From Candidatus Aegiribacteria sp. MLS_C (GTDB lineage: Bacteria; Fermentibacterota; Fermentibacteria; Fermentibacterales; JCC-6): DNA of 64,000 nt. Under the pieces are notes generated by a model. It did no database searches and was not told the DNA's origin. It saw only the letters and a program-made list of their open reading frames with translations. The stretch covers positions 62,001 through 126,000 of the forward strand of contig LQBI01000013.1 in assembly GCA_002030045.1 (NCBI GenBank), read 5' to 3'. The first letter of the stretch is position 1; every line of letters starts with the position of its first letter. Positions 58,708 to 64,000 of this stretch are shown here, piece after piece. The position numbers and the translations under genes were made by a program.

Positions 58708-59973
58708 CTATATAGGACCGCTGGATCTTCTTTGTTCCACTCCCCAGGTTCTGAGAGTGGCCATGAGCGTTGCCAGGGACTGCTCGAGCCCTTCCTCCGC
58801 GACCCATTCCCTCCTTGAATGGAAGAGTTCACCTCCGGTGGGAAGGTTGACGGTGGGGACCCCCATGAACGAGAGCCGGGAACCGTCGGTCCCACCCCTT
58901 ATGGCGGTCTCCTGGGGCCGGATGCCAGCCTCCATGGTCCCTCTCATGGCGTACTCGACCGCCCTGGGATCCTTCTTCAGGACCTCCGCCGGATTGCTGT
59001 ACTGCCGGGATGTCTTCAGATCGATGCCCGCCACCGGATAGCGCAGCACCATGAATTCACGCAGGGCATCCAGGTATTCCAGCCTCCTCTTCATACCCTC
59101 CTCGGTGAAATCCCTTAGAATGAGTCTCAGCGCGGCTTCGCCCGTGGTTCCCGAGATGCTCATGGGATAGGTATAGCCTTCCGTTCCCTGGCTGTTCTCC
59201 GGCATCTCCTCGTGCATGAGCGTCGAGACCAGGTCCGAAGCTATCCTGACAGCGTTGACCATCTGGCCCTTCGCACTGCCGGGATGAACCTCCCTGCCCT
59301 TTATGGCGAACACCGCCGAACACGCGTTGAAGGTCTGTGTATCGACCTTCCCCACAGGACCCCCGTCAACGGTATACGCCAGTTCGGCGCCGAACTTCGA
59401 AGTATCAAAACCGTCCATTCCCCGACCGATCTCCTCGTCGGTGGTGAATGCGACCCGCACCGGAGGCCTGGGTATCCCAGGATCCTCCATGAGTATCCGG
59501 CACGCCTCCATTATCACGGCTACACCGGCCTTGTCGTCGGCTCCCAGCAGCGTGGTCCCGTCGGAGGTTATTATCGTACCCCCGACGTAGTCGCTCATCC
59601 GCTCGGTATCCGAGGGATCGATGACCGTCCCTCCCTCGAGCACGATGGGACCTCCGTCCCAGTTCCTGTGGACCCTGGGGCTCACCCCCCGCCCCGGCGC
59701 TTCCGGCGATGTGTCCACGTGGGCCAGCAGTCCTACCACGGTTTCGCCGGAACCCCCGCCAGGCAGGCCGGCGTACAGTGTTCCCGCCGGATCGAGTTCC
59801 ACTCCCTCCATGCCCATGCCGATCAGCTCGTCCCTGAGCATCATGAGGAAATCCATCTGTACGGCGGTGCTGGGACTGGTATCGGAGGAGCCGTCGGAGG
59901 CTGTGTCTATCCCGGCGTACCTGATGAACCTCAGCGCAAGTTCCGACAGTTCCGTTTTCTCATGCTCGGGCAT
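58708..59973 (-). CDS. pepT: Peptidase T (tripeptide aminopeptidase)
   Basis: The 421-residue M20 peptidase has GLLAHVDTSPEAPG, TTLLGADDKAGVAVIMEA, FTTDEEIGRGMDGFD, YTVDGGPVG and IRGGTDGSRLSFMGVPTVNLPTGGELFHSR. All metal and catalytic positions seen in family members are present. It removes N-terminal residues from tripeptides. GTG 59976 is only two bases from GGAG; ATG 59973 has the normal five. It is divergent from pyrB. Confidence 0.96.
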   Translation of the reverse strand: MPEHEKTELSELALRFIRYAGIDTASDGSSDTSPSTAVQMDFLMMLRDELIGMGMEGVELDPAGTLYAGLPGGGSGETVVGLLAHVDTSPEAPGRGVSPRVHRNWDGGPIVLEGGTVIDPSDTERMSDYVGGTIITSDGTTLLGADDKAGVAVIMEACRILMEDPGIPRPPVRVAFTTDEEIGRGMDGFDTSKFGAELAYTVDGGPVGKVDTQTFNACSAVFAIKGREVHPGSAKGQMVNAVRIASDLVSTLMHEEMPENSQGTEGYTYPMSISGTTGEAALRLILRDFTEEGMKRRLEYLDALREFMVLRYPVAGIDLKTSRQYSNPAEVLKKDPRAVEYAMRGTMEAGIRPQETAIRGGTDGSRLSFMGVPTVNLPTGGELFHSRREWVAEEGLEQSLATLMATLRTWGVEQRRSSGPI

Positions 59974-60083
59974 CACATCTCCTTTTCAGTGCTTGTAGGC
60001 TTTGTATATATATCCTAAGTGCAGTGCGGGAAAGCTACCGGTACAATGATCCGGACCGCAGGACCGGTGAAGGAAGGTGATGA

Positions 60084-61007
60084 TTGGCGTCTTTCAGGGG
60101 TAGGAGCATAGTGTCAATCAGGGACATGTCACTGGAGGACCTGGACATGATAGTCAGGACCACCGAGGCGGTGAAGGGCGGGAAGTACTCGGGTTTCCTG
60201 AGAGGAAAGACCGTCGCCACGCTCTTCTTCGAACCCTCTACCAGGACCAGGTTGTCCTTCGAGTCGGCCGTATGCAAGGGAGGGGGGTCGGTCTTTGGAA
60301 TAGCGGACCCTGCTGCCTCGTCACAGAGCAAGGGGGAAACCTTCGCGGATTCCATCAGGACCGTCTCCGGCTACTGCGATGTCATGGTTATTCGGCATCC
60401 TGTGGAAGGGGCGGCCAGAATGGCGTCGGAACTATGCAGCATTCCGGTCATCAACGCCGGGGACGGGGCCAACCAGCACCCTACGCAGACCTTCCTCGAC
60501 CTCTTCACGATCAAGGAGCAGCTGGGAAGGCTAAGCGGTCTCAGGGTGGGAATGATGGGGGACCTGAAATACGGCCGCACGGTCCATTCCCTCACCCACG
60601 CCCTCTCCATGTTCGGCAACGAACTCACGTTCATCTCCCCTCCGACACTGAAGATGCCGGACCACATACTGGCCGAGCTTCAGGGAACGGGGCTCTCCTT
60701 CAGGACCGTGGACAACCTCGAGGACGCAGCGGGAGCAGGTCTGGACATACTGTACGTTACAAGGATACAGAAGGAGAGGTTCGGCGACCCGCAGGAGTAC
60801 GGGAAGGTGGCCGGGACCTACAGGATCGACAGGGATACCGTCCGCATGCTCGGAGAGGATATCCGTATCATGCACCCGCTGCCCAGGGTGGACGAGATCG
60901 ACGAGCAGGTGGACGCCACTCCCAACGCGATCTACTTCGTCCAGGCCCATAACGGGATACCTACCAGGCAGGCCCTCCTGGGGCTGGTCACCGGAGGAAT
61001 TGAGTGA
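60084..61007 (+). CDS. pyrB: Aspartate carbamoyltransferase catalytic subunit
   Basis: The 307-residue protein has the carbamoyl-phosphate motif FFEPSTRTRLSFESA, HPVEGAARM, the HPTQTFLDLFTI block and MHPLPRVDEI. It catalyses the first committed step of pyrimidine synthesis. It starts at TTG with GAAGGTGA upstream. It overlaps pyrI, pointing to a regulated dodecamer of E. coli/archaeal type. The gap to pepT (59974-60083) has AT-rich stretches and must hold divergent promoters, but no convincing pair can be fixed. Confidence 0.97.
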   Translation: MASFRGRSIVSIRDMSLEDLDMIVRTTEAVKGGKYSGFLRGKTVATLFFEPSTRTRLSFESAVCKGGGSVFGIADPAASSQSKGETFADSIRTVSGYCDVMVIRHPVEGAARMASELCSIPVINAGDGANQHPTQTFLDLFTIKEQLGRLSGLRVGMMGDLKYGRTVHSLTHALSMFGNELTFISPPTLKMPDHILAELQGTGLSFRTVDNLEDAAGAGLDILYVTRIQKERFGDPQEYGKVAGTYRIDRDTVRMLGEDIRIMHPLPRVDEIDEQVDATPNAIYFVQAHNGIPTRQALLGLVTGGIE

Positions 61008-61465
61008 TGGACAGGGCGTACAAGGTCTATTCGATAGAGAACGGCACGGTGATCGACCATATCCCCACTCCGCTGGCCCTCAAGGTGATACGCATACTGG
61101 GACTGGAGAACGAGGGCATAATGACAATAGGGATAGGTTTCCGTTCGGACAAGCAGCCCGGGGGCAAAGACATAGTCAAGGTCGAGAACAGGGAACTCTC
61201 CCATGATGAGACCAACAAGATCGCCCTCATAGCACCCGACGCCACCATCAACATCATAAAGAACGGCAGGGTGGCCGAGAAGCGTCAGATCAAGCTGCCA
61301 GAGGAGGTCAGGGAGATCATGTCGTGCCCCAACCCCAACTGCGCCACCAATGTCCTCGGGGCCAGCACGCACTTCCTTCTCGAGAAGGGTGACAGAATCA
61401 TCTACAGGTGCAGGTACTGCGAAAGGGCCACCGAGGTCAACGCGGACCTTCTGACATCCAGGTAG
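61004..61465 (+). CDS. pyrI: Aspartate carbamoyltransferase regulatory subunit
   Basis: The 153-residue protein has an allosteric nucleotide domain (KVYSIENGTVIDHIP, RILGL, MTIGIGF, LSHDETNKIALIAPDATINII). The C-terminal zinc domain has cysteines in CPNPNC and CRYC, matching C-x4-C and C-x2-C. It binds CTP/ATP to tune PyrB. GTG 61004 overlaps the pyrB stop; GGAGG lies six bases upstream. Confidence 0.97.
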   Translation: MMDRAYKVYSIENGTVIDHIPTPLALKVIRILGLENEGIMTIGIGFRSDKQPGGKDIVKVENRELSHDETNKIALIAPDATINIIKNGRVAEKRQIKLPEEVREIMSCPNPNCATNVLGASTHFLLEKGDRIIYRCRYCERATEVNADLLTSR

Positions 61466-61480
61466 GCCGGGAAGGAAGTC

Positions 61481-62023
61481 TCAGCGCCTTCTCAGGTATC
61501 TGTCCCTCTCGCTGAATATGCACCCGCAGTATGGCTGCCGGTACATTCCGGCTTCCCTTGAGAGCCTGACCGATTCCCGGTAAAGGGGGGTGTAATCCCT
61601 GAAGATGAACTCAACACCCCATTTGTCCCGGGCGTTCTCGCCGGCCCTGATTATTCTGGACAGGTCCTGATAGGGCGAAACGGTGAGTGTCGTGGAGAAA
61701 CTGCCGATGCCCATCCCCGAGGCCATGCGGGCTGTAGCCTCGAGCCGGTCGGAGAAGCAGGCGCTGCATCTGTCCGCTGAACCCAGCAGGAGTCTCAGGT
61801 TCTCCTCCAGCGGGTACTCTCCATCCACCTCCAGAGGTATGCCCATGTCCGAAGCGTACCTGGTGAGTGTCTCCAGCCTTCTCTCCCTTTCCTTCCAGGG
61901 ATGTATGTTGGGATTGTAGAAATACGCGGTGACGTCGAAACCCTCCCGGGTGAGTTCCCTGTGGACAACGGTGATGCAGGGACCGCAGCATGCATGCAGC
62001 AGGAGAGGTTTCCCGGCGGTCAC
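61481..62023 (-). CDS. queH: Epoxyqueuosine reductase QueH
   Basis: The 180-residue DUF208-family protein performs the last step of queuosine synthesis in tRNA. Conserved cysteines are in [24 protein letters not shown] and [12 protein letters not shown]. The pattern [21 protein letters not shown] is typical. GTG 62023 overlaps the ruvB stop (GTGA). The ORF extended to 62791 upstream is out-of-frame reading through ruvB and is rejected. Association with ruvB is by operon position only. Confidence 0.94.
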   Translation of the reverse strand: MTAGKPLLLHACCGPCITVVHRELTREGFDVTAYFYNPNIHPWKERERRLETLTRYASDMGIPLEVDGEYPLEENLRLLLGSADRCSACFSDRLEATARMASGMGIGSFSTTLTVSPYQDLSRIIRAGENARDKWGVEFIFRDYTPLYRESVRLSREAGMYRQPYCGCIFSERDRYLRRR

Positions 62024-63051
62024 AGCGACAGTTTCCCCTGTCCTGCATGGTGAAGACCCAGGTGCCTGCATGCCTTCTCGGTGGCCACCCTTCCCCTGCT
62101 CGTCCTGTTGAGGAATCCCGAGATGAGAAGGAAGGGCTCCACCACGTCTATGAGAGTGTCCTGCTCCTCGTTCAGCGTGGCGGCAAGCGCCGCCACACCC
62201 ACGGGTCCGCCGGAGTACTGCGTGATTATCACGCTCAGGTACTTCCTGTCCAGTCCGTCGAGGCCCGCCTCGTCCACTCCGTGAATGTCCATGGCTTCCA
62301 CGGCCAGGCTTTCCGTTACGGCGCCGGCCCCCTCCACCTGCGCGAAATCCCTCACCCTCTTGAGGAGACGGTTGCATATCCTCGGAGTGCCCCTGGACCG
62401 GAGGGCTATGGTCTCCGCCCCTCCCTCGGTTATGTCCAGCCTGAGTATCCTGGAAGACCTCCTTATGATCTCGGCCAGCTCGGAGGTGGAGTAGAAGGAC
62501 ATGTGCATGGAGAGACCGAACCTGTTCCGAAGGGGGCCGGTTATAAGCCCGGCCCTGGTGGTAGCGCCCACCACCGTGAACTCGGACAGCTCCAGCCTTA
62601 CGGTCCTCGCGTGGGGTCCGGGATCGAGGATTATGTCTATCTGGAAATCCTCCATCGCCGGGTAAAGGTACTCCTCCACAACCCTGGGAAGGCGGTGTAT
62701 CTCGTCGATGAACAGCACGTCGCCCCTCTGGAGGTTGGTCAGGATGCCCACAAGGTCCGCCGCACGCTCCAGGGCCGGTCCCGACGTGCACACCAGCCCG
62801 GCGCCCATCTCGTTGGAAACTATGTGCGCCAGGGTGGTCTTGCCGAGCCCGGGAGGCCCGTGGAACAGGACATGGTCCAGGGGCTCGCCCCTTCCCAGGG
62901 CCGCCTTGATGGCTATGGCCAGCTTCTGTACCGCTGACTCCTGTCCGACGTACTCCGCCAGCGTCCTGGGCCTGAGCGAGGCAAGCGTCGTCTCTTCAGC
63001 TGTTTCCTCGGGACCCAGGGGTTCGCCGGAGACTATCGATTCCCTGCTCAT
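62020..63051 (-). CDS. ruvB: Holliday junction branch migration ATPase RuvB
   Basis: The 343-residue AAA+ motor has [11 protein letters not shown], Walker [13 protein letters not shown], Walker [25 protein letters not shown], sensor 1 VGATTRAG and PLRNRFG. The C-terminal winged helix has [17 protein letters not shown] 63051 overlaps the ruvA stop (ATGA). Confidence 0.98.
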   Translation of the reverse strand: MSRESIVSGEPLGPEETAEETTLASLRPRTLAEYVGQESAVQKLAIAIKAALGRGEPLDHVLFHGPPGLGKTTLAHIVSNEMGAGLVCTSGPALERAADLVGILTNLQRGDVLFIDEIHRLPRVVEEYLYPAMEDFQIDIILDPGPHARTVRLELSEFTVVGATTRAGLITGPLRNRFGLSMHMSFYSTSELAEIIRRSSRILRLDITEGGAETIALRSRGTPRICNRLLKRVRDFAQVEGAGAVTESLAVEAMDIHGVDEAGLDGLDRKYLSVIITQYSGGPVGVAALAATLNEEQDTLIDVVEPFLLISGFLNRTSRGRVATEKACRHLGLHHAGQGKLSL

Positions 63052-63659
63052 CCGTCTCTCCTGATCCGCATCGCCTGTTTGACGACCTCGGCCGTGCCGG
63101 CTCCTTCACCGAGTTCGGCGCAGGCTTCGTCGATCAGCCTGTCCGCCTCCGTCATAGAAACTCCCAGCTGCCTGAGGACCGCTCTTGCCTCACCCCTGGG
63201 ACCGGAGGCCGACGGTCCCGCCCCCCCGGATCCGGTACCTTCACCGTAAAGACCCCGCATCTGTTCCTGAAGCCCCGCGATTATCTGCCTGGCCCGTTTT
63301 GCGCCTATTCCGGGCAGGGTTGTCAGGAAGTCGCAGTCCCCGGAAGAAATGGCGGCAGCGATCCTCACCGGAGGTTCCTGGAGCGCCCTGACCGCGGCCC
63401 TGACACCCACCCCCGAGACGGAGATGAACCTCTCGAAGAACTCCCTGTCGCGGACGTCGGGAAAACCGACCAGCAGGGGGACGATACGGTTACCCTCCAT
63501 CTGGAGGTGAAGATAGACCGGAAGCTCCACGTCCATCCCGGGGGAGAGCCGCCTCAGGAAATAGCCCGGTGTGAGCACGCTGATGACCACGGGACCGGTG
63601 CGGACCAGCATCACCGATTCAGCCGTCGCCTCTACCGATCCTCTTAAGCTTTCTATCAT
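63048..63659 (-). CDS. ruvA: Holliday junction branch migration protein RuvA
   Basis: The 203-residue protein has an OB domain ([14 protein letters not shown]...), helix-hairpin-helix motifs ([35 protein letters not shown]) and a C-terminal RuvB-binding domain after a Gly/Ser linker. It overlaps the ruvC end by 41 bases, more than is usual. Confidence 0.95.
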   Translation of the reverse strand: MIESLRGSVEATAESVMLVRTGPVVISVLTPGYFLRRLSPGMDVELPVYLHLQMEGNRIVPLLVGFPDVRDREFFERFISVSGVGVRAAVRALQEPPVRIAAAISSGDCDFLTTLPGIGAKRARQIIAGLQEQMRGLYGEGTGSGGAGPSASGPRGEARAVLRQLGVSMTEADRLIDEACAELGEGAGTAEVVKQAMRIRRDG

Positions 63660-64000
63660 TGCTTTCGCTTTCGTAGGCCGCTATCGCCGCCGCCAGGGCA
63701 TCCGTCACGTCGTTGGGCCTGATCTCACCGCGGATCCCCAGCAGGTGCCTGACCATACCGGCCACCTGCTCCTTGGCCGCCCTGCCGTTGCCGGTCAACA
63801 GCTTCTTTATCCTGGTGGCCGGAAGCTCCACCGGACGAACCCCGTTCCGCACCGCGGCAAGGCACAGGACCCCCCTGGCATGTGCCATCCTTATGGCGGT
63901 CATGGGATGACGGTAGTGGGAGTACAGCTCCTCGATGCCCATGGCCTCAGGATGGAACTTCTCTATGACCTCCACTATGCCACAAAACAGCTCGTCGAGC
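63619..64000 (-). CDS. ruvC: Holliday junction resolvase RuvC (5' part beyond the window)
   Basis: The frame is open to the window edge. Visible are LDELFCGIVEVIEKFHPEAMGIEELY (with a catalytic Glu in the GIEE region), TAIRMAHARGVLCLAA, YPATRIKK-like LPATRIKKLLTGNGRAAKEQV and the final RPNDVTDALAAAI carrying the acidic pair. The N-terminal first Asp lies upstream of base 64000. It is followed by ruvA and ruvB. Confidence 0.93.
   Translation of the reverse strand, partial: LDELFCGIVEVIEKFHPEAMGIEELYSHYRHPMTAIRMAHARGVLCLAAVRNGVRPVELPATRIKKLLTGNGRAAKEQVAGMVRHLLGIRGEIRPNDVTDALAAAIAAYESESNDRKLKRIGRGDG

Noticed and set aside
61481-62791. A 436-residue reading fused in front of QueH
   Set aside because: The first ~256 codons are an out-of-frame reading of ruvB. 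The QueH part begins at GTG 62023.

Overview
The window is 64 kb of GC-rich, densely packed bacterial chromosome with no plasmid, phage or CRISPR signature. It carries lipoprotein signals, an outer-membrane beta-barrel protein, soluble lytic transglycosylases and secreted hydrolases that end in an 'NPNP...FDxSGR...GVYxxR' tail (type IX-secretion-like sorting domain). It also has an archaeal/enteric-type PyrB-PyrI pair and a DUF4954 protein. This suggests a diderm of the FCB side of the tree; candidate phylum Fermentibacterota (Aegiribacteria-like) is a guess from gene style only. Non-ATG starts (TTG, GTG) are frequent, 4-base ATGA/GTGA overlaps are the rule inside operons, and many tRNA and gene promoters match TTGACA-17-TATAAT-like boxes.

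Layout. 1-3.2 kb: a degenerate HD-GYP-like membrane protein and a secreted TPR protein. 3.3-9.3 kb: an RNA/DNA maintenance block on the minus strand (Zn-ribbon coiled-coil protein, RNase P RNA, recJ, DinG-family helicase, pgeF) preceded by tRNA-Val, tRNA-Met and, on the plus strand, tRNA-Leu. 9.26-10.15 kb: an AT-richer island of hairpin repeats and the remnant of a secreted protein gene. 10.2-11.9 kb: a subtilase. 12.0-29.2 kb: one long minus-strand run of twelve abutting or overlapping genes (rarA, pcm, kinase-like gene, rnr, nadE, purH, two lytic transglycosylases, beta-propeller, two CNNM/CorC-like proteins, GGDEF-HEAT protein). 29.2-31.3 kb: two lipoprotein genes separated by a 27-bp minisatellite. 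31.3-35.8 kb: apt, LOG-like gene, small multidrug export protein, two tRNA-Pro genes, MerR regulator, J-domain protein, M14 carboxypeptidase. 35.8-39.7 kb (plus strand): rpsT, then a DtxR-type regulator, double-FeoA protein and FeoB. 39.7-43.5 kb: glgC, then an operon of a DUF2089 protein, a small membrane protein and a SHOCT-like protein, then a divergent YchF-like protein. 43.5-50.2 kb: YihY/BrkB, glmS, glmM, tRNA-Thr, beta-barrel, leuD, leuC. 50.3-53.5 kb: FAD oxidase and an ArsR/permease-HMA metal-efflux operon. 53.5-60.0 kb: DUF4954 protein, pepD, amidotransferase, OsmC protein, a secreted protein, pepT. 60.1-61.5 kb: pyrBI. 61.5-64 kb: queH, ruvB, ruvA, ruvC (cut by the window end).

How the genes work together. 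Iron uptake is a self-contained unit: a DtxR-type repressor with its own palindrome at the -10 box controls FeoA and FeoB. Metal efflux is another: a divergence-free ArsR/permease operon with an operator at its promoter. GlmM and GlmS supply UDP-GlcNAc precursors next to envelope proteins and, further away, two lytic transglycosylases. Recombination and repair genes are dispersed (RarA, RecJ, DinG-like, RuvABC). The least explained elements are the DUF2089/membrane/SHOCT operon, the double FeoA with a cysteine linker, the GGDEF-HEAT fusion, the 27-bp array next to a promoter and the repeated start region of the arsR gene.
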